Source: Pyrus communis
Taxonomy: Eukaryota; Streptophyta; Magnoliopsida; Rosales; Rosaceae
NCBI RefSeq assembly: GCF_963583255.1
Contig: NC_084817.1
Span: 2,700,543 to 2,764,542 of the forward strand
Length of the DNA stretch: 64,000 bases
Direction: 5' to 3'
The notes under the pieces: generated by a model
What the model was told of the DNA's origin: nothing
Databases searched by the model: none
What the model saw: the letters and a program-made list of their open reading frames with translations, nothing else
Part shown: positions 10,881 to 22,323 of the stretch, one piece after another
Layout: every line of letters begins with the position of its first letter
How positions within the stretch are numbered: position 1 is the stretch's first letter
Made by a program: the position numbers and the translations under genes

Positions 10881-12388
10881 CATTTTGGTATTTTCCAAAA
10901 AACATAAAAAAGAAGAGGATTTTCTTTGTGTCTAAACGGAAAACAAGCTTTGTCATTTTGTATTACCATTTTACTTATAAATGAAAAGTTTTAAATTTAA
11001 TTATTTTATAAGACGAATTTGAATGATATTATTATTAGTTTATTATGAGGTTAAATTTACTTTTATTCTCTCTTTTAATATAGATTATATCATTTGTTCA
11101 TAAAAAATAAAAATAAAAAAGATTGTACCCCTTAAGAAAATAAAAGACCTGAATAAAATATGGCGGATTTGCTATAATATTTGCACGTTATTAATAATAT
11201 AACTATAAATATAATTTACATGAATATATTTATTTAATACAATTACTATGTCACACCAATAATCGCATTGAATACATAAAAATATTATTGTCAAATTCTA
11301 AAATCTTTTTCATTATTTCTAGACAATTGAAAACAAAAAGAATAGTTCAAGGTTAGAGCGAGGATTTTGCAAAAGTTCTATTACCATAAAACTTCTCTAT
11401 AGATCCTCAATATCGTCTTCGACTTGGATCAATTATGTATATGAATAAACTTTATACTGTACAATTTTTTTTAAGTTCAATATTAAGGAAATGTAGCTTT
11501 GTATAATAATAAAATTGTCAATAAATACAAAAATATGCGATATTTGTTTCAGATGAGCTAAAAGACTTATCTTTCTCATATCTCCATGAAACGGACAATA
11601 TTATGTGATTCCGGATGCTTATATTAGTTTTATTTACGTTGTTCATATAATTGTTTGGAACACTATTTTATTTTTAAGAGTTGATACCATGTTTTTCAAT
11701 TTAAAAGTAAGTAATACCTCATCAATATGGACATCTTCTTAGTACAGCCATGATGTTTCTTTAAGATTCTCAAACATATTTATAGAGAAGAGTACTACAT
11801 GCATACATCAACTGGATTCTAAAGCCTAGGCGTTTTTTTTTCTTTCAATGTTTCATCTTGAAAATCGACGTGCTCTATTAGTAGTTTTGTACTCATATAA
11901 TTTCTATTAATGATAACTAAGTCAAAAGATAATATTTTTTGCACATCTCTATTAAGTAATAACCTTTCAAAACTATAAAATCGGTTGGTCCCAAAATAAT
12001 GACTATATAGATGTGTTACTATCTTGAGGAGTTTATTTATATTCGATATTTTATCGTATGTATTAACTTTTGCTTTATATTTAAATCGTGTGAAATAATG
12101 GCCGAATGGTATTTAATGTGGTAAATCAAATGAAAATTGTTCATATTTACTGGACTTGGATAGCTAGCTAGCTAGGGACCTCTCATGAGATAAGAGGGTG
12201 GGAGCTGCATGCAATTGCAAGTAGCTTCTGCTGCTGCTGCTGCTGGTAGCCTCTTGAGTGACACAGTTTGCTGCAGCTGATCTCCCATTTTCATTTAACC
12301 GCCAAATTGTATGGTCACTTTCCGCTATAAGTGGGGGGTGGCGGTGGACCATAACATTTTTAATCTGTCATCAACACCAACAACCCTC

Positions 12389-12447
<59 letters not shown>

Positions 12448-13322
12448 ATGAGACTGAGTCACTGAGTTACTGAGAGGCAAGGACATAAAGGCGAACGGTT
12501 AGCATAAGAAATGAAGAGAGAGAGAGAGAGTGTACCGTGTACGTGACAATGTGTTCTAGAAAGGAAAGAAAGAAGCTTGCTACTGTTATCAGAAGAAAAA
12601 AAAAAAAGCATCTAAATTCAAAGGAGTTAATTTTAGCAGTCATGGTGTCAAACCACAAGTTGCAATCAATAAAAACCAAGTAAAGCCAATCCTTAATCCT
12701 CACGCTACCGACCATAACCAGCATACGTGTGAGTATAGCCATATGCATACACACACACGTATATATGTACATATAACTATATATTAATATCATGTTCAGG
12801 ATTTAGGAACATGTCTTTTGACACACGTTTTTACGGAGTCTCTTCTTAATGCACTTCAACATTAATCTAACAATCTATTTTAATGCCTTACCTCAAAAAT
12901 CAAATCTATAAAAAATCATCCAAATTGAAATCATATGACCGTTGTATTAAATTTAGTGTTTTTTAGATCTCTATTCGTTCATTTTTTCCCTATAAATGAA
13001 TATCTTAATGAATTTGAATTTGTCTAATTTTTTTGTAAGGATGATCTATGAATAATGTACTGAAATATCGTTGAAATACATTACGAAGTGCACATAATGA
13101 GTTGATCTTGTATGAATTGTTTATTAAACGAATAATACTCTTTTTAAACACATGACAAATTTTATTGGAAAAAAAATGTTTTTATGACTAAATTTGGTTG
13201 CATGAGAGAATCTGTCCTATTTAACGGGGTTTGCTTCACTTGTATTGACTGTTTTGTGACCACATTATCGATCATAAAGCCTGTACACTTATATTGTGGA
13301 GCCAAAGAAAAGACAAATTTAA
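10881..13322. other. Intergenic, AT-rich, no gene
   Basis: Very AT-rich with no supported coding sequence. It includes TAGCTAGCTAGC near 12162, a short CTG run near 12228-12244 and the long CT microsatellite at 12392-12444. Open frames here are products of the simple repeats. Confidence 0.5.
12392..12444. repeat. (CT)n microsatellite
   Basis: An uninterrupted run of about 26 CT units. It creates spurious Ser/Leu open frames. No gene is anchored to it. Confidence 0.95.
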
Positions 13323-13338
13323 ACTACTGAATTTCAAA

Positions 13339-13566
13339 CCGCGAGCTAGTGGTCCAGTGGTAAACGACGGATTATGAGATTTCCTTAAAACTAAAAACCC
13401 AAGGTCTCAAGTTCGAAACCCATCGCTGGTGTGGAAGCCAGACTTGTGGTCAAGGGAGGCTAAAATGCCTCTTTGAGTCTTCCTGGCCCCCGAAAAGGGT
13501 AGATAACCGTGATTTGTCACTAGTTGTCCTCCTTTAAAAAAAAAATTTAAAAAAAAAAAAAAAAAC
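13339..13566 (+). mobile_element. tRNA-derived SINE with long target duplication
   Basis: A pol III A-box-like word GGTCCAGTGGTA lies near the 5' end and a B-box-like AGTTCGAAACC about 60 bases later. A body of the type GCCTCTTTGAGTCTTCCTGG follows, then an A-rich tail at 13534-13565. Flanking repeats ACTACTGAATTTCAAA (13323-13338) and ACTACTGAATTCCAAA (13567-13582) differ by one base, the long target duplication expected of LINE-driven retroposition. A relative lies at 40530-40711. Confidence 0.9.
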
Positions 13567-13609
13567 ACTACTGAATTCCAAATAGTCACTAAGTGATCAT
13601 AAAACGGTC

Positions 13610-13751
13610 AATAGGAGAACATTATTCTATCTCATTTTTTGCTATGGTTGAGCGGATCTCCTTCAGAAACTGGTCCTGTTAATAGGAGAACATTATCCTA
13701 TCTCGCTTTTGGTATAGTTGAGCAAAATCTCTTTAAGAAACTAGTCCTGTA
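13610..13751. repeat. Tandem duplication, about 71-base period
   Basis: AATAGGAGAACATTATTC at 13610 recurs as AATAGGAGAACATTATCC near 13680. Both copies continue through CTATCTC, a TATGGTTGAGC/TATAGTTGAGC word and AAACTGGTCCTGT/AAACTAGTCCTGT. The copies are diverged, so the duplication is not recent. Confidence 0.85.
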
Positions 13752-13939
13752 TATGATCATCTTTATCTAGTTATCCACCATCAATCTTCATCGTTATCAT
13801 CGTCAAAATGTTTGACAAGTTGTTCCCAAACAACAACACTTTGCCGCTTTTCTTGCAAGAAGATTGAGATGAATTTTTATGATCTATCTAGCTGAACACA
13901 AATTTTCATTTTTGTTTTTCTGAGTCAACTAAATGTGGT

Positions 13940-14130
13940 CATACAACCATTACGGGTGGCTTAGTAGTTAATGATGAATCCAGGTCCGTATTCACATGAT
14001 ACGTTTTGGGTTTAATTTTTGGCATGGAAAAATCACACGATAGTGCTTATAGGAAGATTAAAACACATTTTTGAGTCTTCTCATTTTCCGAAAAAATAGA
14101 CTACTGTGGAGAAGCCACCTGCCGATTCCT
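13940..14130 (+). mobile_element. Degenerate SINE-like relic
   Basis: GTGGCTTAGTAGTTAATGA resembles the start of the SINE at 13339. The later part TTTGAGTCTTCTCATTTTCC resembles its GAGTCTTCCTGGCCCCCG body. The B box is not recognisable, and neither a tail nor target duplications can be defined. Confidence 0.4.
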
Positions 14131-14506
14131 TCAAGAGTGAAAAAAGCTTAAATGTGGGCACATGAAAGGGGTTGTTGGTGACATGCATGCAAAAGGTTTC
14201 AGAAGTTGCGTGCATAATTAATTAAAATCAAACAATGGGCTTGCCTTGCCCTCAAGTTGGAAAGATGGTCACATTAATCTTGCAAGCCACTTCTGTATAT
14301 CAGGCATGATTCTTGCTGAATACCACAAAAAGAAAGAGAAGATCGTAGTCTAAATCTTATAACCATCAATGTAGTTCGACATCCTGAACTCCTTAGTTCT
14401 TGTAATTTCAATATTTCAAAATACCATTTTAGTTCTGAAACATTTCGGACAGCCACCCAAACTTGTTTCACAGTCAATCTAAAGTCTTAGATTTCCATTT
14501 TCAGGA

Positions 14507-15045
14507 GAAACGTTATAAACCATTTAAAAGCAGTTTTACGATATAAGTATTTTTCGTTGAATTTTTAAGCTTGAAAAAAAAAAAAAAAAAAAACTAGTGG
14601 AGCTCTGAACTTAATTAGCCATAGTAGTGTTTTCGTCGACCTGCTTCATAATGTCGTCCTAAAATTTTAAGAAGCTTATGGTGGGACATTCCTCAAAAAT
14701 AGGTTTTGTGATGATTTTTGACAAAATTGATTAAAAATCGTCAGCAATAGCTCCACAATTATTGTCAAAAATGCGAATGTTGGGTTTTCTCCAAGAATAT
14801 TTTATCGACAAAATAGAGAAATGTTATAAGCCCTTTAAAGAGATCACCACTTAATTGAAAATGCATTTTTGATTGAACTTTTAATTTTGAAAATGAAACA
14901 TTAGGTTATAATATATTAGCGAAGCTTTGAATCTGGCTAAAATAGTCGGTTGGCCATGAAATTTACAAAGCTTTATATTGAGATAAAATGTTTCACAAAA
15001 ATAGATTCGTGATGGTTTTCAGTTTTTGCCAAAATTGATTAAAAA
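14507..15045. repeat. Diverged tandem duplication, about 309-base period
   Basis: Copy 1 begins AGAAACGTTATAAACCATTT (about 14507) and copy 2 AGAAATGTTATAAGCCCTTT (about 14816). Matching blocks recur in order: a GAGCTCTGAA/AAGCTTTGAA word, CAAAAATAGGTTTTGTGATG/CAAAAATAGATTCGTGATGG, and an AAAATTGATTAAAAAT word at both ends. No coding content. Confidence 0.75.
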
Positions 15046-15316
15046 TTAAAATAAAATAAAAAAAAAAAAAGCTACATTTATGACATTTTATATACCATGT
15101 TTGTACTGCCCTGTACTAAAGAAAAAGTACAAATGCAATAAAAAATGCGATAAGTGTGACATTACTGTTGTAACAATATCAGGCCAATGCTAGTAAAAGA
15201 TGAGACATTTCTCTCTTGGTGGCCCAACTAATGTATTCAAAAGTAGCATAAACTTTACATGAATTTTCTCTGAAGGACTCTAACTAACAACATGAATTCA
15301 CTGAAGCCATGGCAGC

Positions 15317-18300
15317 TCAATCTTCAAAGCCTCTGAACCAGTCGCTTATAGTTCTCGAAAGGACTCTAACGTCATTTAGCGAAAGCGTCTTAAGACTCTG
15401 AGCAATAGCATCTGCTGGAGTGTAAACGTAACCTGCTTGCCACTTAGGTTCCTGATCAGGCCATAAAAATGAAAAGAGAAGAGATTACGACGCATGATGA
15501 CCATAAACCGAAAGCTTCTAAGACAAACAAGCAGAAAGGAGATGCATAGTTCTCAACTTCTTATGATAATGCAAATTGTGTGATGCTGGAAACCTGAGAT
15601 GACTGTTTCCTAATAGCTCACAGCGATATGGACATGAAGACTCCATAAGGGGTTCAAGTTAGGATATGAATGAAGATAAAAGTCAAATGTGATTTCTTGA
15701 TCCGTTTCCCGGGCTCTTTGGCATGTTTTGGTGTGACTAGCAATTCGATTATCACAATTGATTCCCCTTTAACATGACATAGATTTGGGGAAGAAAAGGT
15801 CTAGTTTCGATTGGTATCATACTAGCACAAACAAGGTAAAGAACTTTAGTTAAAAGCATAAGAAGTTGCATATTTAGTGCGGAAATCTAAACCAACTTGA
15901 GTAATTAATCAACTTGACAGTTCTTACTAAAGATTATTTAATTGATCTCGACCAATTTATGTCACAAAACTAAAATATGTTCAAAAGAGTGCACCAGCAT
16001 AAGCGATTTGTTGAAAGGTCAGAAAGGTTGTTTAAATTAGCTTTCAACTTTGTAAAGGAATGACCTCTAAACTTCCAGCCTCATGCAAAATTGTGGATTC
16101 CATCAAATATGGAAACAATTTTTTATGGAATCCACAACTTACAGAAGCAAAAGCATTAAAACTTTAAAACGAAATAAAGCTTAGAATTAAGTTCACCTGT
16201 ACGCATGGAGTAATATGGTTACCACTTATTTCGACCTTTTCGAGTGTTCCGCCAATAGATTCCACGCGAGGCTTTAACGTCTCTTCAAGAATATCTGTCT
16301 CATCAATTGCGTCAAAATTGAACTTCACCTAAAAATGCAAATAATAGTTACACCAGAGAACAGATCATTTTCATTAATTGCATGACGATTCAGAATAGTG
16401 GGGCATCATGCGTACCAGTAGCGTGTGTTTGACATTGTACGAGCTCTTACAAAAATCACGGTTTTCAGAGGGTGTTGGCTTAAACTCTGATATCCCTTGT
16501 GCTACCTGACAGAAAGATTATGATTTTTTTTTTTTCTTCTAATTAATGAGACTAATACGCAGAAATAGTTTCCAATATTAACTGTTGCAGAATAAAGGGA
16601 ACGATTTCTGCCAAGCCAACAAGATACCTCATTTAGCACTGAGGGCAACTGATCAACAAATTTAGTCACCGAACTTAGAGTTTCCTGATTGTCTGGTAGC
16701 ATAGCTCCAGCTGCACCAATCAGCGCCTTCCATGCATCTCCTATATATAGGAAGTGGTGAAAAGTGGGAACGCTGTAAAGTTTCAGTACACCACCCTTGA
16801 TATGGTATACCACTCAAATTGAGTAGTTCAGTTCAAAGGCATTCAAAGGATGCAATGCGGAGGCAGTTAGGAAAACATGATGATCTATGGCTTGCCACCG
16901 GGTAGCCATACATCGCAGAATAATTACGAGTTTGAATTTACAAGAAAGAACCAATACATATTGACCAAAAGAAAATGAACCAATACAGAAAAACATAAAG
17001 TATCAACACTCTCTTTCTCTCTGACTTGCATTGAAAGTATGTTAAATGTTCTGAAAGTATATCATCATTCAGGCTTTTGTAGGGTACTATGACTAGCTAA
17101 CAAAGGGAAAGGAAAGCGTAATCCGATAAGTAAGCAAAAATGCAATCCATACAGAAAACTAGAGAAAAGAATAAACAGAATCATAGAAAATAAATACAAT
17201 GAAAGCAAGTCAGAACGCTACCTGAGGCAGTCCTTGCCACGGAAGAAACTGGAGATGCTTCTATAATAGGCACCATTTGATTAACTAAAGGACCTAACTG
17301 CACAATCAAATCATACACGTTTACAACAATATATCCTAAACGTAAATGTACTATATGAAGCAGGGCATACAGATCGATTACCTGCTCAAAGTAAGGCACG
17401 GCCTCTGTTGCTGGTCTATTATTGTATGCTATTATCGCATTGGCCTTAGCAAAGGACAAAAATATTGCTTGTCAAACCGAATGAATTTCTCAAATCACCT
17501 AAAACGAAGGAGGACTTTCCAAAACAAACCACACCTTAGGGATTTTATCAGAGAAATAGCTCCCAGCAAGTACTTGAAGAAGGGCACCATTGCTAGAAAA
17601 AATATTCAAAACACAAATTCCAGTCACAATGCTGCCAGGATACATTGATAATTAACTTAGAAACCACTCAACTTACGATCCGTTTGACATACCTTCAGTA
17701 GAAAACAATTATTCAATAAGTGCTTTCGCTTGTTAGAAACATGTTAAAATCTTTATCAAAAATCCAAGTTCTACATAGAAAGACTTGGAAGTGCTGCGTA
17801 AAGAAGCACCTAGCAAGTGCTTTTTAGAAAGCGCTTTTATCCCTTCTGAAAAGGCTCTAAATTTTACCTATGGCCAACCGAAAACACGGGCAGTTGAGCA
17901 AGTTGGGCAGCTGATAGATTGGAATTGGGCAGTCCAGAAGCTAAGATGTTGTCCAAGCAGCCATTGAACCTGTCATACACTTGCCGGGAAGCTTGGACAT
18001 GATCAAACGTCACATTGTACGGCACTGATATCACCAGAAACCCATCCTTTGCCAATAGCTCAGTTAAGTAGCTGCGACATATAATCCACATGAACTTGAA
18101 GGACTCAAATTTAAATAAAGAAAATTACAAAACCCAAAACAGCAAAGAATGAAAAACTTCGGGGACCTGTAAGTAAGTTCTGGAACAGCTCCGATGAAGG
18201 CGCCACCCAAGAACTTGATGATGGCGCGTGGCTTCTTGCCGGCGGGCGGAGGAATCACCAGACAGGAATCGGTCCAAGTGTAGGTTAACCTGCTAGTGGT

Positions 18301-18522
18301 GGAACTGGGACCGGCGTATCCGTTGACGGCCAGCTTCTTGGCGGAGGCCGAGGCTGAGCCGCCTGCGACCACTGCTCTGCTGCCTCTGCTACTCCCGCGA
18401 AATCCCAAGAAGGAACCATAGCCGTTGATATGGGTATGGGCGTGAAGTGGGATGTGATCGTACAGGCATCCAAATTTGGCGGCAAAGCCGGCGGAGGAGG
18501 AGAAACAGGCGGCGATTTCCAT
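15317..18522 (-). CDS. DUF1350 alpha/beta-hydrolase-like protein, probably plastid-targeted
   Basis: Nine exons (minus, first to last): 18522-18167, 18071-17868, 17592-17535, 17444-17382, 17297-17222, 16740-16628, 16505-16416, 16328-16197, 15451-15317. All junctions are GT-AG and in phase, giving 408 residues. The first 70 residues are rich in Ser, Ala, Gly and Arg with few acidic residues, like a plastid transit peptide. Core words AIIKFLGGAFIGAVPELTY, LLAKDGFLVISVPYNVTFDH and VGHSNGALLQVL are typical of DUF1350 proteins of plants and cyanobacteria (Arabidopsis At3g43540 type). G-H-S-N-G (about 185-189) is a nucleophile-elbow motif. Its Ser codon is split by intron 2, which holds a MITE-like insert. 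The substrate is unknown; I do not assign catalytic Asp or His. Confidence 0.9.
17660..17860. repeat. MITE-like insert in intron 2 of the DUF1350 gene
   Basis: Words ATCCGTTTGACATACC, AAGTGCTTT, AGAAGCACC and GCAAGTGCTTTTTAGAAAGCG resemble the hAT-like MITE family seen at 34588 and 49806. Only one terminus is recognisable, so this is probably an old, diverged copy. It does not disturb either splice site. Confidence 0.4.
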
Positions 18523-18540
18523 TGTCTAAAGCCCACATAC

Positions 18541-19458
18541 TAATACACAGTTACAATATATATTTTGTGAAGTAAATCTTCATTTCTCTGTTCAAAGGTT
18601 GCGCCACGATTACAGAAAAAGCTTTGGGCTTTTGCCTCTAATTGGCTTTTTCCTCCGTCCACAATATTTAATTTAAATTATTTATATTGCAATGCAATCA
18701 CGTTGTTTAGTGTCTACGGTACTTTAATAACAAAAGTAAGACTCGGAATTATTTAATTTGAACGTTAATTTGTATGCAATTGCGTATTATGTTGAAGTAC
18801 AAAAATCTTTTCTGATAATGCACTAGGACAATAGCAATGTAACCGCGAATTTTGTTATAGTAATATTCACGTTATTCCTTGTCATTGCTTAAACTTTATC
18901 ATGATTGTATAATCCTAAATATAATTTTGAATAAATGTAATATATCTTAAATATTATTGTTACCATATAGTGTAATAAAGTACCGTAGATTTTCCTTTTA
19001 CAGAAATTTATTACTTTTAATTGAAACGTTCAAATTAAGGTACATTAATATTTTATGTATTTATCCCCTTATGTAATAATAATTGAATTAATAGTGACAT
19101 TTGGTTGATGGCATCAAATGACCAAGTGCCGAGCCAAGAAAAAAAAAAAGGGTTAAAATAAATACAAATTACCAAATAATAAACAAACGCTTGTTTTTTT
19201 TATTTTATAAATGGTGGGGTCAATGAAGGCATCGAAGTTGGAGTTGGCCTCGACAGAATATAGCAGCAAACGGCAGACTACCATTCACTTTACTTGAACT
19301 TATGGACTCGGAATAATACTCCCATTTACTTTACTTGAACTTATGGACTTGGAATAATCATATAAGCTGGATGGAAGAGAGCCAACGCCACAAACCATTC
19401 TGCATTTCTTCTTCTTCATTTCTTTTTCCACTGTCAACAGATTGTGGAGGCTGAAAAA
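18541..19458. other. Divergent intergenic region between DUF1350 and NLR genes
   Basis: About 0.9 kb separates the two start codons and must hold both promoters. It is AT-rich. CATATAAG near 19358 is a possible TATA box for the NLR. A local direct repeat, CATTTACTTTACTTGAACTTATGGACT type, occurs twice at about 19280-19354. No open frame is supported. Confidence 0.5.
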
Positions 19459-22323
19459 ATGGTTGACGCGATCATCTCCATGCTACTGGATCGGCTGTCT
19501 TCAACAATTTACGAGTACATTGATGGAGAGGTGAAGCTTGTTTTGGACGCCAAAAAAGATGTTGAAGAATTTGCTGGCAATCTCAGAGCTATTCAAGCCG
19601 TTCTCGAAGATGCAGAGCAAAGGCAGGTCAAGGACGGCAGCGTGAGGATCTGGTTAGATCAGCTCAAAGACATATCCTTGCAGATGGTGGACGTGCTGGA
19701 CGAGTGGAACACTGACATGCTGAGACAACAGGTTGAGAAGCAAGAACGAAAAGGTGAAAATGCTCATGTTCCTGAGAAGAAGAAGAAGAAGGTAACTTTC
19801 TCTGTTTTCTCTAGCTGCTTTTGTTTTCGCAAAACCAAAGAGGTGATTTTTCGCCGTGACATTGCGAGTAAGATAAAAGATCTGAATGGTAAACTAAGTA
19901 GGATCAATGAGCAAAGACAAAGGTATGGGTTTCAACACACAGAAAGAGGCATTCAAGAATTACCTGAACGACAGAAGACTTCGTCTTTTGTCGTCGTGTC
20001 AGAGGTATTTGGTCGAGAAAAGGAAAAAGACATTCTGATAACAAAGTTGTTAAGTAATGGTAGAGAAGATCGAAGGGGGCTCCTTATCATCCCTATTCTA
20101 GGGATGGGAGGAATGGGAAAAACAACTCTAGCCCAACTTGTTTATAATGCTGACAAGGTTAAAGCCTATTTTGAAAAGAGAGTGTGGGTTTGTGTCTCAG
20201 ATCCTTTTGATGAGATTAAGATTGCCAAAGCTATATGCGGTGATAATGCCCCAAACTCAAATGAGTTAGATGATGCCTTGCAACATATGTCAACATCCCT
20301 CGAGGGCAAAAGGTTTCTCCTTGTCCTAGATGATGTGTGGACCCACGATCGTAAAAAGTGGGAAAATTTAAGGGCACCACTAATTCAGCATGGTGCTCAT
20401 GGCAGTAGAATATTGGTGACCACACGAAAGCATGAGGTCGTTGATATGATGAGAGCAGAAAATGAAATGATCAATTTGGGAGAGTTGCGTGAAGAATATT
20501 GTTTATCAATCTTCAATCACATGGCATTTGCTAATACAGAAGTAGATGAGTCCAAGGCGTTTGAAGATATTAGTAAGGATATTGTGAAGAAATGCAAGGG
20601 CTTACCTCTTGCTGCAAAAGCTTTAGGTGGTCTCATGTACAATAAGAAAACACGGAGGGAATGGCTAGATGTCTTGAATAGTAAGATATGGGATCGAGAA
20701 GAGGTGGAGCAAGAAGTTTTTCAACCACTTTTTGTAAGTTATTATGATTTGGCCCTAGCAGTCAAATGTTGCCTTTTGTATTGTGCTTGTTTTCCTAAGG
20801 ATCATGAGTTTGAGAGGGATGAGTTGATTAATCTTTGGATGGCACAAGATTATCTTAATTCAAAGGGGAATAAAGATGAGGGAGAAGTTGGTCAAGCAAT
20901 TTTTGATAACTTAGTAGCACGGTCTTTTTTTCAAGATTTGAAGAAAGACAATGTTAGTGGTAAAATTACCCATTGCAAAATGCATGATATCATTCATGAT
21001 TTTGTGCAATCTCTCACCAAGGACGAATGTTTGATCACTGAGGATGTTGACAGTGAAATAGAGGGTTTGGGTGTAAAGGTTCGTTATTTGACCTTAACCT
21101 TTAGGTCAAAACATGGTGAGTCGCTGCCACTCCCACCTTCTAATGCATATTACAATTACAAAAACCTACGTTCACTCTCATATTTTGGTTCATCCATTGC
21201 TAAGATAGACTCAAACTTTATTCTACAATTGAAATGTCTTAGGACATTAAATTTGAGTCGTTGTGGCATAAGTGAAGTCCCAAAGGAAATTGGTGAATTG
21301 ATACATTTGAGGCATATTGATTTGTCACAGAATTATGATTTGAAGATCTTGCCGGACAGTATCTGTGAGTTGTACAATTTGTATACCTTGCGCCTTGATT
21401 GGTGTCTGTCACTTGAAAAACTACCTGATAACATGGGAAAGTTGATTAGCTTAAAGCACCTGTATGTTCAGTATTGTCGTAAGCTGGAGTACTTGCCAAA
21501 AGGAATTCTCAGATTAAAAAAATTGAAAAGAATTGATGAGTGTGTTGTGGTTTGTGGTGAGGATGAAGACAGAGCAGCATTACAAATGGGAGATCTGGGA
21601 GTCTTGAACCTTGAGGGCAGTCTCATCATAAAATTGAAGGGGAATGTGAAAGATGAGAGAGAGCTTGAGAAAGCACAGTTGTGGCACATGAAGAAACTCT
21701 TTCATCTCGTAATTGATTCTGAGGATGTTCAATACAAGCAGACAAGAAGCACTGTAGAAATACTGAATGCCTTGCGACTGCACGAGAATCTGGAATCCTT
21801 AGATATTTTTTATCATTCGGGCACCACCTGCCCCAATTGGATGATGTCTTTGCACAACTTAAGAATCGTCCTTCTGTATGAATGGAGTGAATGCAAGTTT
21901 TTGCCTCCTCTTGGGAAATTGCCCTACCTTGAAAAGCTGACTCTAAGTTCTATGGAGAAGCTGAAAAAGATTGGTGGTGAATTTTTGGGAATAGTTGACT
22001 CAGATGAAACGTCATTGACATCATCATCATTTTTTCCAAAGTTAAAACAACTCAGCATCTACTGGATGTCAGCGTTGGAAGAGTGGGAAGTAGGCGTGGA
22101 AGGGTGGAACAAAGAGGATTCTGAAATTTCAATCATGCCATGCCTTTCCTCTTTAGAAATTTGTTCCTGTAAAGGCATAAAAACACTGCCAGACTTCCTC
22201 TGCAAATCAAAGCTGCAGGATCTTTTCATTTTTGATTGTCCGAGTCTTTCAGAGCGCTGTAAACATGGCAGTGGAGAGGAGTGGCCCAAGATTTCTCACA
22301 TCCCAAACATCAAAATCTCATAA
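19459..22323 (+). CDS. CC-NBS-LRR disease-resistance protein (NLR, RGA type)
   Basis: Single exon of 954 residues from the ATG at 19459. The frame extends five codons upstream only to a GTG. An N-terminal Rx-type coiled coil (about 1-170) includes LDQLKDISLQMVDVLDEW. The NB-ARC domain shows the P-loop GMGGMGKTT (about 215-223), kinase-2 LLVLDDVW (287-294), RNBS-B GSRILVTTR (315-323), GLPLA (381-385), an RNBS-D-like CCLLYCACFPKD and MHD within KMHDIIHDF (about 508-510). About a dozen leucine-rich repeats follow (about 540-940). It is an intracellular immune receptor and ATP/ADP switch by family. The loop between RNBS-A and kinase-2 looks a few residues shorter than usual. All key motifs are intact, so it may be functional; its ligand is unknown. 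Confidence 0.95.
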   Translation: MVDAIISMLLDRLSSTIYEYIDGEVKLVLDAKKDVEEFAGNLRAIQAVLEDAEQRQVKDGSVRIWLDQLKDISLQMVDVLDEWNTDMLRQQVEKQERKGENAHVPEKKKKKVTFSVFSSCFCFRKTKEVIFRRDIASKIKDLNGKLSRINEQRQRYGFQHTERGIQELPERQKTSSFVVVSEVFGREKEKDILITKLLSNGREDRRGLLIIPILGMGGMGKTTLAQLVYNADKVKAYFEKRVWVCVSDPFDEIKIAKAICGDNAPNSNELDDALQHMSTSLEGKRFLLVLDDVWTHDRKKWENLRAPLIQHGAHGSRILVTTRKHEVVDMMRAENEMINLGELREEYCLSIFNHMAFANTEVDESKAFEDISKDIVKKCKGLPLAAKALGGLMYNKKTRREWLDVLNSKIWDREEVEQEVFQPLFVSYYDLALAVKCCLLYCACFPKDHEFERDELINLWMAQDYLNSKGNKDEGEVGQAIFDNLVARSFFQDLKKDNVSGKITHCKMHDIIHDFVQSLTKDECLITEDVDSEIEGLGVKVRYLTLTFRSKHGESLPLPPSNAYYNYKNLRSLSYFGSSIAKIDSNFILQLKCLRTLNLSRCGISEVPKEIGELIHLRHIDLSQNYDLKILPDSICELYNLYTLRLDWCLSLEKLPDNMGKLISLKHLYVQYCRKLEYLPKGILRLKKLKRIDECVVVCGEDEDRAALQMGDLGVLNLEGSLIIKLKGNVKDERELEKAQLWHMKKLFHLVIDSEDVQYKQTRSTVEILNALRLHENLESLDIFYHSGTTCPNWMMSLHNLRIVLLYEWSECKFLPPLGKLPYLEKLTLSSMEKLKKIGGEFLGIVDSDETSLTSSSFFPKLKQLSIYWMSALEEWEVGVEGWNKEDSEISIMPCLSSLEICSCKGIKTLPDFLCKSKLQDLFIFDCPSLSERCKHGSGEEWPKISHIPNIKIS

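Noticed and set aside
12258..12473. Small plus-strand protein rich in Ser-Leu
   Set aside because: Most of it is translation of the (CT)n microsatellite; no start context or homologous domain.
13390..13420. tRNA gene (B-box-like GTTCGAAACC)
   Set aside because: No cloverleaf can be drawn. The box belongs to a SINE with A tail and target duplication. The same applies to the boxes at 24030 and 60281.
19444..19458. NLR start at 19444
   Set aside because: That codon is GTG; the first ATG in frame is at 19459 and gives a normal Rx-type N-terminus.
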